Assembly: GCA_964538505.1 (NCBI GenBank) | Contig: CAZIDY010000024.1 | Coordinates: 1 to 49,621, forward strand | Source of the DNA: Zeimonas sp964538505 | GTDB taxonomy: Bacteria; Pseudomonadota; Gammaproteobacteria; Burkholderiales; Burkholderiaceae_E | Direction: 5' to 3' | DNA: 49,621 nucleotides | In this document: one piece after another, positions 1 through 8,002 of the stretch | Layout: every line of letters starts with the position of its first letter | Numbering within the stretch: the first letter of the stretch is position 1 | The notes under the pieces: model-generated | Databases searched by the model: none | Seen by the model: the letters and a program-made list of their open reading frames with translations, nothing else | Told to the model about the DNA's origin: nothing | Translations under genes and position numbers: made by a program

Positions 1-1091
1 GGCAGGTCGCGGAACAGCCGCGACAGGCAGTTCAGCGAGCCGATGCAGCGCTTGACCTCGCCCATGCGCCCGGCCGCCGCCTTGTGCACCAGCTCGGGGT
101 CGGCCAGCATCGGGCGGCACACTTCCCAGAAGTCGAACTCGCCGTCCTCGATGCACTTCGCGGCCATGTGCGGGTCGGGCAGCCGGTTACCGAAGGCGAT
201 CGGCGTGTCCGGCAGCAACTTCTTGGCGCGCGCGGCGAGCCGCCTCCAGTAGCCGGGAGGAACGTCACGGCCGATCGACGACTCGGGCGCCTCCTGCCAG
301 CCGACGGTGACGCTGATCATGTCGACGCCGTGCTCGGCGGCCAGTTGCATCAGCTCGAAGCATTCGTCCTCGGTGTTGCCGCCCCAGCGATCCATCAGCT
401 CGTTGCCGTTCAGCCGGATGACCAGCGGCGCGTCGCCCTGCGCCTGCTTCATCGCGTCGATCAGCTCGCACATGAAGCGGCCGCGGTTCTTCAGCGAGCC
501 GCCGTACTCGTCGGTGCGACGGTTGGTGAATTTCGAGTTGAAGGTCGCGAGCAGGTAGCCCATGAAGCTCGTGACTTCGGTGGCGTCGAAGCCGGCCTTC
601 AGCGCCCGCTTCGCCGCTTCGGCGTGCTGCTGCACGACGGCGCGGATCTGCTCCTTCGTGATCTCGCGCGGCGGGCGGAAGTGCGGCAGCGTCTGCGGCA
701 CGATCGACGGCTGCAGGCAGTAGCCCAGGTCGATGCCGCCGTAGCGTCCGCCGTGCAGCACCTGCTGCACGGCGATGGCACCCGCGTCGTGGATGTAGCC
801 GGCGATCTTCTCGAACTCGGGAATGCAGCTGTCGTCGTAGATCGCGACCTGTCGGAAGTAGGCCTTGCCTTCGCCCAGCGGATCGGGGTACGCGCCCTGA
901 TTGGTGATGATCCCGCAGCCCGTCTGCGCGATGATCTGCGTGCGCGCGTGCTCGCGGATCGTGTGCGTGCCGTCGCGGTTGTTGTAGTTCGATACGCAGC
1001 ACGAGCCGTACTTGATGCGGTTCTTGCTGTGCAGCTTGCCCCACTGGGCGGGTTCGAACAGGCGGGCGAGCGGTGCGGCGATCTGGGTCAT
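1..1091 (-). CDS. Enoate-reductase/Old-Yellow-Enzyme-type flavin oxidoreductase, 3' end cut by window edge
   Basis: Predicted FMN-dependent NAD(P)H:flavin oxidoreductase with a TIM-barrel fold; about 363 residues are visible and the C-terminus lies beyond base 1. Barrel motifs seen include NRIKYGSC near residue 18, QVLHGGRYGG near 105-115, and TNRRTDEYGGSLKNR near 200. That last motif is typical of the 2-enoate reductase, 2,4-dienoyl-CoA reductase and BaiCD group. At the cut end a CIGSLNC motif stands where dienoyl-CoA reductases carry the first cysteines of a 4Fe-4S cluster; one cysteine appears replaced by serine. The ATG (1091-1089) overlaps the upstream ligase stop as ATGA, so the two are translationally coupled. 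Family assignment is firm. The substrate is not known; an aryl- or enoyl-CoA ester is inferred from the neighbours. Confidence 0.85.
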   Translation of the reverse strand, partial: MTQIAAPLARLFEPAQWGKLHSKNRIKYGSCCVSNYNNRDGTHTIREHARTQIIAQTGCGIITNQGAYPDPLGEGKAYFRQVAIYDDSCIPEFEKIAGYIHDAGAIAVQQVLHGGRYGGIDLGYCLQPSIVPQTLPHFRPPREITKEQIRAVVQQHAEAAKRALKAGFDATEVTSFMGYLLATFNSKFTNRRTDEYGGSLKNRGRFMCELIDAMKQAQGDAPLVIRLNGNELMDRWGGNTEDECFELMQLAAEHGVDMISVTVGWQEAPESSIGRDVPPGYWRRLAARAKKLLPDTPIAFGNRLPDPHMAAKCIEDGEFDFWEVCRPMLADPELVHKAAAGRMGEVKRCIGSLNCLSRLFRDL

Positions 1092-2767
1092 CGTGGAGTT
1101 CCGGGTTGTGCCGTGGGTTGTGTCTTTTCTCGCGCTTCGTGCGCGAGTGTCTCGGCGATTCTTTCGCGCAGGTCGCGCCGCAGGATCTTTCCGGCGGCAC
1201 TGATCGGGAACTGCTCGAGCACCTCGAGGCGCTCGGGGAGCTTGAAGCGGGCGATGCGTTGCTCGAGCAGGAAGCTGGACAGCTGCGGCAGGTCGAGCGC
1301 GGCGCCCGGCCGCAGCACGACGAAGGCGCAGGCCTTCTCGCCGAAGACCGGGTCGGGCATGCCGACGACGCAGCAGCCGTGCACCGCCGGGTGCGCGAGG
1401 ATGAGGTTCTCGACCTCGTCGCAGCTGATCTTCTCGCCGCCGCGGTTGACCAGGTCCTTCTTGCGTCCCTCGGTGTACAGGTAGCGTCCCTGCCTGCGCA
1501 CGACGTCGCCCATCCGGTAGAAGCCGTCGGCGGTGAACGCGGTGGCGTTGGTCTGCGGTGCGTCGTAGTAGCCGAGGATCGTGTAGGGCCCGCGCGTGAG
1601 CAGCTCGCCCGGCGTGCCGTCGGGCACCTCGTTGCCGTCGGCGTCGACGACACGCAGCTCGTCGTGCTCGCACACCGGGGTGCCCGAGCTTTCCATCATC
1701 CGTTCCTCGGAAGCGTCGAGCGGCACGATGTTGATCAGCCCTTCGGCGGTTCCGTAGATCTCCTGCGGCGTGCAGGCCCATTGTTCGCGAACGCGCCGGC
1801 GCAGCTCGGGCGCGAGCCGCGCGCCGCCGTTCTGCACGATGCGCAGCGACGAGAGGTCGTGGCGCTCCGGAACGGGCGAGTTCAGCCACTGCGTGACGAG
1901 CGGAACCGCTGCCGGAAGAATCGTGACGCGGTGGCGCTCGACGAGCGGGAACACGGTTTCGGCGTCGTGACCGGCGGAAAGCACGACGGTCGCGCCGACC
2001 GCGAAGCAGGCAAGCACGCCGGGACTTGCCAGGTTGTAGTTGTGACCGAGCGGCAGCACGATGAGCATCACGCTCGAGGCGTCGATCTGCGCCACGCGTC
2101 CGCTGGCCTTCGCGTTGAGCACGTAGTCGTTGTGCGTGCGCGGAATGAGTTTCGGCAGTGCCGTCGTGCCGCCCGAGAGCAGCATCAGCGCCACCTCGGC
2201 AGCGTCGAGCGTGGGCAGCGGCGTCGTGTCGTGCTGCGCGTCGCCATCGTCGGCGATCAGCGAGGCGAGTGCGATCTGCCCGTCGAGCGCATCGCCGGCG
2301 ACGAAGATGTGCTCGAGCGTCCCGCATTCCCCCCGCAGCTCTTCGGCGAGCGGGCGATAGTCGAAGTTGCGCACGACGTCGGGGACGAACAGCGCGCGTG
2401 CCTTCGCGTGCCGCACGAAATGCAGCAGTTCGGTGTGCCGATGCGCGGGCAGCGCGAGCACCGGGATGACGCCGGCGCGCACCAGCGCGAAGAACGTGAC
2501 GACGAATTCCGGAACGTTCGGGAGTTGCACGACGACGCGGTCGAGCGGACGCAGGCCGAGTGCGGCGAAGCGCCGGGCGAGGGTCTCGCTCTGCTCGACG
2601 AGCTCGCGATACGAGATGCGTCGATCGCCGTGCACGACGGCGGTGCGGTCAGGAGAACGCCGGGCGCTCTCGCAGAGCATCTCCCACAGCGTGATGTCTT
2701 CCCAGTAACCCAATGCGCGCCAGCGGGCGGCGAGCGATTCGGGCCAGGGCGTGCAGCCGGCCAGCAT
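1088..2767 (-). CDS. EntE/DhbE-like aryl-acid AMP ligase (probable aryl-CoA ligase)
   Basis: ANL-superfamily adenylating enzyme of 559 residues, close to the usual length of 2,3-dihydroxybenzoate-AMP ligases. Visible features are the LALPAHRHTEL stretch characteristic of the EntE branch, the P-loop-like LLSGGTTALPKLIPR, the YGTAEGL adenine-binding motif, YRMGDVVRR, and near the C-terminus the hinge and catalytic lysine region (KISCDEVEN, then AAGKILRRDLR). No carrier-protein domain or siderophore gene is nearby. With a flavin oxidoreductase coupled downstream and an aryl-CoA-type monooxygenase close by, activation of a salicylate- or anthranilate-like acid to its CoA thioester is the best inference. 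The ATG at 2767 is chosen because TTGAGGG lies just upstream; an in-frame TTG at 2869 would add 34 residues. Confidence 0.85.
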   Translation of the reverse strand: MLAGCTPWPESLAARWRALGYWEDITLWEMLCESARRSPDRTAVVHGDRRISYRELVEQSETLARRFAALGLRPLDRVVVQLPNVPEFVVTFFALVRAGVIPVLALPAHRHTELLHFVRHAKARALFVPDVVRNFDYRPLAEELRGECGTLEHIFVAGDALDGQIALASLIADDGDAQHDTTPLPTLDAAEVALMLLSGGTTALPKLIPRTHNDYVLNAKASGRVAQIDASSVMLIVLPLGHNYNLASPGVLACFAVGATVVLSAGHDAETVFPLVERHRVTILPAAVPLVTQWLNSPVPERHDLSSLRIVQNGGARLAPELRRRVREQWACTPQEIYGTAEGLINIVPLDASEERMMESSGTPVCEHDELRVVDADGNEVPDGTPGELLTRGPYTILGYYDAPQTNATAFTADGFYRMGDVVRRQGRYLYTEGRKKDLVNRGGEKISCDEVENLILAHPAVHGCCVVGMPDPVFGEKACAFVVLRPGAALDLPQLSSFLLEQRIARFKLPERLEVLEQFPISAAGKILRRDLRERIAETLAHEAREKTQPTAQPGTPR

Positions 2768-2897
2768 CGAGGCCCTCAACTCAGGGGGTGTCGTCTCAAG
2801 GTGCTCGAACGGCGACGCGTCGTGCCGCGGGCATCCGGTCGATGGTACACAGCGCCCATTTCGTTGCAAGCATCGGGGGCGCCCTTCTTGCTCTGCA

Positions 2898-4070
2898 TCA
2901 AGCGAGCGCGGCAGGCGCGCTCGTGCGCCCCGTGCGCAGGCGGCGTACGCGCTCGATGACGCATGATGCTGCGCGTTCGATCTCGTCAGCCGTGTTGCCC
3001 CTGCCGAGCCCGAAGCGCAGCACCGCCGCCGTGCCCCGCTGCGTTGCGCCGATCGCTTCGAGCACGTGCGAGGGTTTCGCCTGCGCCGTCGAGCAGGCGG
3101 CGCCGGCCGACAGTGCGAGCTCCGGCAGCCCGAGCAGCATTGCGTCGACGTCTACGCCGTCGATGCTGAGGTTCAGGTTCGCGGCGAGTCGCCGCTGCGT
3201 CGGGCCGTTCACCGTGGCACCGTCGATCGATTCGAGCAGCCGCCGCTGCAGTCGGTCGCGCAGCGCTGCGATGCGCTCGTTGTCGTCGTTCATTCGCTGC
3301 AGTGCCAGCTCGCAGGCGACCCCCATGCCGACGATTCCGGGCACGTTGAGGGTTCCCGGGCGCAGCCCGCGTTCCTGGCCGCCGCCGTCGACGAGCGGAT
3401 CGATCTGCACCGCTTTCGGTCGTCGACGCACGTACAGCGCCCCGACACCTTTTGGGCCGTGGATCTTGTGTGCCGAGACCGACAGCAGGTCGATCGACAT
3501 TGCATCGACGTCGATCGGCAGGCGACCGAGCGCCTGCGTGGCGTCGACGTGGAAGACGGCACCGGATTCCTGGACGACGCGGCCGATTTCGGCGATCGGC
3601 TCGATCGTTCCGATCTCGTTGTTGGCCGCCATCACCGAGACGAGGATGGTGTCGGGACGAAGCGCGCGCTCGATGTCGTCGGGGTCGACGAATCCGTGAC
3701 GGTCGACCGGCACCACGGTGAGTTGCCAGCCTTCACGCTCGAGCCGTTGGCAGGCATCGAGCACCGAGCGGTGCTCGATCGCGCTGGTGACCAGGTGGGC
3801 GCCAGGCTGGCGGCGCGCAACGCCCTGCAGCGCGATCGCGTTCGATTCGGTTGCGCCCGAGGTGAAATGGATCTCGGAGTAGCGTGCGCCGAGCGCATCG
3901 GCGACGCGCTCGCGTGCCTGCTCGACCGCGGCCGATGCGTTGCGTCCGAAGACGTGCGTGCGGTTCGATGCATTACCGTGCTCGTGCGTGAAATACGGCA
4001 GCATCGCCTCGAGCACGCGCGCGTCGACCGACGTGGTGGAGTGATGGTCGAGATAGATGGGGATGGACAT
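2898..4070 (-). CDS. Cysteine desulfurase, NifS/IscS family
   Basis: PLP-dependent enzyme of 390 residues expected to release sulfur from L-cysteine as an enzyme persulfide. The sequence shows YLDHHSTT at the N-terminus, SGATESNA, a PLP-stacking histidine in IEHRSV, the pyridine-binding aspartate in HVDATQ, the Schiff-base lysine in SAHKIHGPKG, and the persulfide cysteine in SAGAACSTAQAKPSHV. It lacks the usual isc or suf neighbours and lies between two parts of an aromatic-degradation-like locus. It might serve an iron-sulfur or sulfur-requiring partner there, but that is a guess. The start at ATG 4070 sits in a 14-bp tandem duplication that creates a second, out-of-frame ATG at 4084. No clear Shine-Dalgarno is seen. 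Confidence 0.9.
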   Translation of the reverse strand: MSIPIYLDHHSTTSVDARVLEAMLPYFTHEHGNASNRTHVFGRNASAAVEQARERVADALGARYSEIHFTSGATESNAIALQGVARRQPGAHLVTSAIEHRSVLDACQRLEREGWQLTVVPVDRHGFVDPDDIERALRPDTILVSVMAANNEIGTIEPIAEIGRVVQESGAVFHVDATQALGRLPIDVDAMSIDLLSVSAHKIHGPKGVGALYVRRRPKAVQIDPLVDGGGQERGLRPGTLNVPGIVGMGVACELALQRMNDDNERIAALRDRLQRRLLESIDGATVNGPTQRRLAANLNLSIDGVDVDAMLLGLPELALSAGAACSTAQAKPSHVLEAIGATQRGTAAVLRFGLGRGNTADEIERAASCVIERVRRLRTGRTSAPAALA

Positions 4071-4088
4071 CGGGGGATGGACATCGCG
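4061..4088 (-). repeat. 14-bp tandem duplication over the cysteine desulfurase start codon
   Basis: Two adjacent copies of GGATGGACATCGGG (second copy ends GCG) at 4061-4074 and 4075-4088, read on the plus strand. Each copy carries a CAT, so the minus strand has two ATG codons 14 bases apart in different frames. Only the downstream one opens the desulfurase frame. Confidence 0.85.
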
Positions 4089-4185
4089 GTTCGGAACGCC
4101 GCGTGTTGGCTGCCTGCGCGGCAGCAGCGAGAATAACGCCGTTGCCGGCGCCGGCCCTTGATGCCGATCACGGAGGAGAAGCTCG

Positions 4186-5331
4186 ATGAAAGTGCTGATC
4201 GTCGGAGCCGGCCCCGCCGGATCGTATCTCGCCTACCTGCTCAAGCGCCGCGACCCGGACATCGAGCTGCGCATCGTCGAGCAGAACCCACCCGATTCCA
4301 CCTTCGGTTTCGGGGTCGTCTTCTCCGATCGTGCGCTCGAGTTCCTGCGCGAGGACGATGAGGCGACCTACGACCTGATCACGCCGCGCATGCAGCGCTG
4401 GCACGACCTGTCGATCCATCATCGCGGCGAGCGCGTCGTGATCGACGGCATCGGCTTCGCCGCAATCGGCCGGCTGGAACTGCTGCGCCTGCTGCATCGC
4501 CGGCTGCATTCGGTGCACGTCGAGCCCGAGTACCGGCGCGCGCTCGGCGACGCGAGCGAGCTCGACGGCTACGACCTCGTCGTCGGCGCCGACGGCCTGA
4601 ACTCCTTCGTGCGCAGCGGACACGAGCGGCAGTTCGGCACGTCGATCGAGGAACTGCGCAATCGTTTCGCCTGGTACGGCACGACGAAGCGCTTCGAGAC
4701 GCTGAGCCAGACCTTCGTCTCGAACGAGGCCGGCACCTTCAATGCGCACCACTATCGGTACGCGCCGGAGATGAGCACCTTCATCGTCGAGTGCGATCCC
4801 GACACCTGGCGGCGCGCGGGCTTTGCCGACATGGACGAGGCCGCGACGAAGGCCTATTGCGAGCGCGTGTTCGCCGCCACGCTCGATGGACATCCGCTGG
4901 TCGTCAACAAGTCGGTCTGGCGTCAGTTCCCGAAACTGTGGAACGAGCACTGGCACGCCGGCAATCGGGTGCTGGTCGGCGACTCGCTGCACACCGCGCA
5001 TTTCTCGATCGGCTCGGGCACCCGGCTCGCATTCGAGGATGCGATCGCGCTCGATCGCAGCCTCGCCGAGCACGCCGATTCGCTGCCCGATGCGCTCGCC
5101 GCCTACGAGGCGCAGCGCAAGCCGATCGTGCGCAAGCTCGTCGCCGCGGCGAACGCCAGCGCCGACTGGTACGAGAGCTTCGGCGAGCACATGCGCCTGG
5201 AGCCCTGGGACCTGGCGTGGCATTACATCCAGCGCAGCGGACGCGTCGACCTCGAGCGGCTGCGGCGCATCTCGCCGCTCTTCGTGCAGGGCTACGAGCA
5301 GCACGCGAAGGGGGAAGCTCCGGGCTTGTGA
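4186..5331 (+). CDS. FAD monooxygenase resembling salicylyl-CoA 5-hydroxylase / anthraniloyl-CoA monooxygenase N-half
   Basis: Group A flavoprotein hydroxylase of 381 residues. Visible features are the FAD Rossmann motif GAGPAG (7-12) with the ribose-binding glutamate E32, the family block FGFGVVFSD (40-48), the GADG motif near 135-138, and the second FAD motif GDSLHTAHFSIGSGT near 264-278. FGFGVVFSD and HTAHFSIGSGT are signatures I associate with aryl-CoA hydroxylases, which in known systems are often fused to an Old-Yellow-Enzyme-like half. Here the protein ends after the monooxygenase domain, and a flavin oxidoreductase is a separate gene at 1-1091. A strong GGAGGAG ribosome site (4172-4178) fixes the start. 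Transcription is divergent from the desulfurase across about 100 bp. Confidence 0.88.
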   Translation: MKVLIVGAGPAGSYLAYLLKRRDPDIELRIVEQNPPDSTFGFGVVFSDRALEFLREDDEATYDLITPRMQRWHDLSIHHRGERVVIDGIGFAAIGRLELLRLLHRRLHSVHVEPEYRRALGDASELDGYDLVVGADGLNSFVRSGHERQFGTSIEELRNRFAWYGTTKRFETLSQTFVSNEAGTFNAHHYRYAPEMSTFIVECDPDTWRRAGFADMDEAATKAYCERVFAATLDGHPLVVNKSVWRQFPKLWNEHWHAGNRVLVGDSLHTAHFSIGSGTRLAFEDAIALDRSLAEHADSLPDALAAYEAQRKPIVRKLVAAANASADWYESFGEHMRLEPWDLAWHYIQRSGRVDLERLRRISPLFVQGYEQHAKGEAPGL

Positions 5332-5335
5332 GGTC

Positions 5336-6118
5336 GTGATCGCCCAGTGCTTTGGTGCTCACGCGCTCGTCGTGTTCGCGTTCGGGCTCTGTCTGGCGCT
5401 CGTCGTCGCCGTGATCGGCTGGCGGCTCGTCGGTCGTTATCTGCAGCGCAACGCGTTCGGCACGCAGCCTTCGCCGATGCCGGTCGCGTTGTTGCTGGCG
5501 GCGGGCTTCGTTGTGCTGCTCGGGGCGGCGAGCGGTTTCGACGAGATCGCCGAGGAGATCGGGCAGGGCGGCGAAGTCGCGCGTTTCGACGAGGCGTTCT
5601 CGGCGGCGCTTGCCGGGCACGTCGCGCCCACGACGCGCGACGCTTTCGCCGCGCTCACGCGGCTCGGCGACACGTCGACGATCGCGGGACTGGGTGTGCT
5701 CGTGGCGGCCGTGCTCGTGATCCGCGGCCGGCGAAGGCTCGCCTTCGGCTGGGCGATCGCGCTCGCCGGCAATGGTCTTCTCAACGAGACTCTCAAGCAC
5801 GTGTTCGAACGCGTGCGGCCGGTGCATGCATCCGGCGTCGCTGCCGCGGAAGGTTGGAGCTTTCCGAGCGGGCACAGCTCCGGCGCCGTCGTCGCCTATG
5901 GCCTGCTCGCCTACGTGCTGATCCGGGCGCTCCCCGCGCGATGGCATCTCGCGGTCGTGCTGACGGCGGTCGCGCTGGCGTTCACGATCGGCAGCAGTCG
6001 CGTCTTCCTGCAGGTGCACTTTCCCAGCGATGTCGTCGCCGGCTTCCTGTCGGGAAGCGCGTGGCTTGCGGTGTGCATCGTCGGCTTCGAGCTCGCACGA
6101 CGCTATCGATCGGCATAG
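5336..6118 (+). CDS. PAP2-family membrane phosphatase
   Basis: Predicted integral membrane phosphatase of about 260 residues. The three catalytic PAP2 motifs are present in order: KHVFERVRP (K-x6-RP), FPSGHSS (PSGH) and SRVFLQVHFPSD (SR-x5-H-x3-D). Hydrophobic segments surround them, including an N-terminal helix and two pairs of C-terminal helices. Family members dephosphorylate lipid phosphates such as phosphatidate, phosphatidylglycerophosphate or undecaprenyl diphosphate; the substrate cannot be told from sequence. The start is uncertain: GTG at 5336 is the first plausible codon, 4 bases after the monooxygenase stop, and its GAGG is too close to be a good ribosome site. The same frame stays open upstream, but that part is antisense-style noise over the previous gene. 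Confidence 0.8.
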   Translation: MIAQCFGAHALVVFAFGLCLALVVAVIGWRLVGRYLQRNAFGTQPSPMPVALLLAAGFVVLLGAASGFDEIAEEIGQGGEVARFDEAFSAALAGHVAPTTRDAFAALTRLGDTSTIAGLGVLVAAVLVIRGRRRLAFGWAIALAGNGLLNETLKHVFERVRPVHASGVAAAEGWSFPSGHSSGAVVAYGLLAYVLIRALPARWHLAVVLTAVALAFTIGSSRVFLQVHFPSDVVAGFLSGSAWLAVCIVGFELARRYRSA

Positions 6119-6125
6119 AACCCGC

Positions 6126-6917
6126 TTACGAAGAGCGCTCCACGTCGAGTTCGATCCACGCGGGCGCGTGGTCGCTCGCCTTCTCCCTCCCGCGCATCGC
6201 GCGATCGACACCGGCGGCGACGAGCCGCGTGCCCGCTCGCTCGTTGAGGAGCAGATGATCGATGCGCATGCCGGCGTCGCGCGGCCAGCGGTTGCGGAAG
6301 TAATCCCAGAACGTGTACATCGGCTCGGTGGGATAGAGGCTGCGGATCGCATCGGTCCATCCGCCCTCCAGCATTCGCCGATACGCGTCGCGTGTTTCGG
6401 GCTGCAGCAGCGCGTCGTTCTTCCACGATGCGGCCGAATAGATGTCGCCGACCTCGTCGGTAGGCACGACGTTATAGTCGCCGGCGAGGACGACCGGCGC
6501 ATCGTGCGTCGACCACTGTTTTGCGTGCGTGACCAGTCGATCGAACCACGCGAGCTTGTAGTCGAACTTCGGGCCGGGCTGCGGGTTGCCGTTCGGCAGG
6601 TAGATCGACGCGACGACGATGCCGTTCACTTCGGCTTCGATATAGCGGCTCTGCTCGTCGGTGTCGTCGCCGGGCAGCCCGCGGCGGATCTCCTTCGGCT
6701 GTGCGTCGCGCGCGAGGATCGCGACGCCGTTGAAGCCCTTCTGGCCGTGCCAGATCGCGTGGTATCCGGCATTGCGGATCGCGGCCTCGGGAAAGGTCGC
6801 GTCGACTGTCTTGAGCTCCTGCAGGCAGGCGACGTCGGGCGAGGTCTCGCCGAGCCACTCGAGCAGCCGCGGAAGGCGGCTCCTGATCCCGTTCACGTTG
6901 AAGGTGGCGATCCGCAT
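6126..6917 (-). CDS. xthA: Exodeoxyribonuclease III (AP endonuclease)
   Basis: ExoIII-type Mg-dependent nuclease of 263 residues acting in base-excision repair at abasic sites and blocked 3' ends. The start MRIATFNVNGIR is canonical. Other hallmarks are the metal-binding glutamate in CLQELK, GDYNVVP, the DNA-binding WDYFRNRWPRD block, RIDHLL and the terminal catalytic SDHAP. The length is normal for the family. It converges with the PAP2 gene, whose stop lies 7 bp away, and faces the NYN gene across a 153-bp divergent region (6918-7070) with no clear promoter consensus. Confidence 0.95.
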   Translation of the reverse strand: MRIATFNVNGIRSRLPRLLEWLGETSPDVACLQELKTVDATFPEAAIRNAGYHAIWHGQKGFNGVAILARDAQPKEIRRGLPGDDTDEQSRYIEAEVNGIVVASIYLPNGNPQPGPKFDYKLAWFDRLVTHAKQWSTHDAPVVLAGDYNVVPTDEVGDIYSAASWKNDALLQPETRDAYRRMLEGGWTDAIRSLYPTEPMYTFWDYFRNRWPRDAGMRIDHLLLNERAGTRLVAAGVDRAMRGREKASDHAPAWIELDVERSS

Positions 6918-7070
6918 CGAGCCTGCGCTCCCGTCCTGGAGGGAATCGTCAAGGCTAACCGAATCGAATCGAAGGCGGCGTGCCGTGCGCGCGACGTCCG
7001 CGTGCGTGCGCGCGTCGTATATCTCGACCGGTCCGATCCGCAGCGTTGCGCGATGCGGTAGGCTCCGTGG

Positions 7071-7826
7071 ATGACGAATCAGGATACCCCGGCCGAGGCG
7101 CGAGTCGCCGTTCTGGTCGACTGCGACAACACCTCGCCCGAGATCCTCGAGTACGCGTTGCGCGTGGTCGCGCAGTTCGGGCGCGTCGTGCTGCGGCGCG
7201 GCTACGGCAATCACGCGACACTCGCCAACCGATGGCAGGAAGCGCTCGTGCGCCTCGCGTTCACGCCCTGCCTGCAGTACCAGTATGCGTCGGGCAAGAA
7301 CACCGCCGACATCGCGCTCGCGCTCGATGCGATGGAGGCGATGTTCGATTCCCGCGCCGACGTGTTCTGCCTGGTGACGAGCGATTCCGATTTCGCGCAT
7401 CTGTGCCGCAAGCTGCGCGAGCGCGGTGCGACGGTGCACATCGTCGGCGAGGCGAAGACGCCGGATGCGCTGCGCAACGCGAGCGACCAGTTCTTCGAAT
7501 GGCTGCCGTCCGAGAGCGGGGCCGAGCCCGCCGACGCGTCGAAGCCGAAGGCGGCTGCGACAACGAAGACGACCGCCAAGCGCCGGCCGAAAGCCGTGCT
7601 CCACGCGGTCTCGATGCTTGCAGCCGACACGCCCGACGGGCGCGTGGGCCTCGGCGCACTCGGCCAGTACCTGAAGCGCACCGACCCCGGTTTCTCGCCG
7701 AAATCCTTCGGCCACTCGTCGTTGTCCGAGATGGTGCGAAGCTATCCGGATCTCGAGGTCACGCAGGAGAACGGCTCGACCATCTGGGTCAGCCCGAAGA
7801 CCAGGGCGGAAGCAGTGGAGAGCTGA
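7071..7826 (+). CDS. NYN-domain predicted RNase with C-terminal LOTUS/OST-HTH domain
   Basis: Protein of 251 residues with an N-terminal PIN-like NYN (LabA/DUF88) domain at about 10-145. Its acidic active-site residues are visible in LVDCDNTSPE, NTADIALALDAM and TSDSDFAHL. An Ala/Lys/Thr-rich linker (about 150-180) leads to a C-terminal LOTUS/OST-HTH domain (about 182-247, from AVSMLA to STIWV). NYN domains are predicted metal-dependent RNases and LOTUS domains bind RNA, so an RNA-processing role is inferred; the target is unknown. The gene lies between xthA (divergent) and tRNA-Lys (convergent). The ribosome site is weak. Confidence 0.85.
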   Translation: MTNQDTPAEARVAVLVDCDNTSPEILEYALRVVAQFGRVVLRRGYGNHATLANRWQEALVRLAFTPCLQYQYASGKNTADIALALDAMEAMFDSRADVFCLVTSDSDFAHLCRKLRERGATVHIVGEAKTPDALRNASDQFFEWLPSESGAEPADASKPKAAATTKTTAKRRPKAVLHAVSMLAADTPDGRVGLGALGQYLKRTDPGFSPKSFGHSSLSEMVRSYPDLEVTQENGSTIWVSPKTRAEAVES

Positions 7827-7890
7827 GGACGCCCGGAGATCGGCTGTCGAGCCGACCGGCGTCCGAGGATGGAGCTTCGGCTGCGTGCGT

Positions 7891-7966
7891 TGGTAGGCCG
7901 TACTGGATTCGAACCAGTGACCAACGGATTAAAAGTCCGCTGCTCTACCAGCTGAGCTAACGGCCC
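7891..7966 (-). tRNA. tRNA-Lys (anticodon TTT)
   Basis: A 76-nt cloverleaf on the minus strand. The acceptor stem GGGCCGT pairs with ACGGCCT (one G-T), followed by discriminator A and an encoded CCA. The D-arm GCTCAGCTGGTAGAGC, the anticodon loop CTTTTAA (UUU anticodon, lysine) and the T-arm GGTTCGAATCC are all regular. It lies downstream of the cpoB end of the tol-pal block, an association familiar from other proteobacteria, but here with a LysR gene between. Confidence 0.98.
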
Positions 7967-8002
7967 GAAACACACGACAGCGAAAAAGCGAAGCCTTCGA
8001 TT

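Noticed and set aside
84..2959. Long open frames antisense to the flavin oxidoreductase and ligase genes
   Set aside because: They are Arg/Ala/Val-rich translations without domains, as expected of the complementary strand of GC-rich genes; the minus-strand genes carry clear family motifs.
6126..7715. Exonuclease III frame extending far upstream over the NYN gene
   Set aside because: The exonuclease begins at MRIATFNVNG (6917); the upstream part is antisense to a recognisable NYN-LOTUS gene.
7967..8002. Possible rho-independent terminator between the LysR gene and tRNA-Lys
   Set aside because: CGAA-GGC-TTCG followed by CTTTTT gives only a four-base-pair stem; too weak to call.
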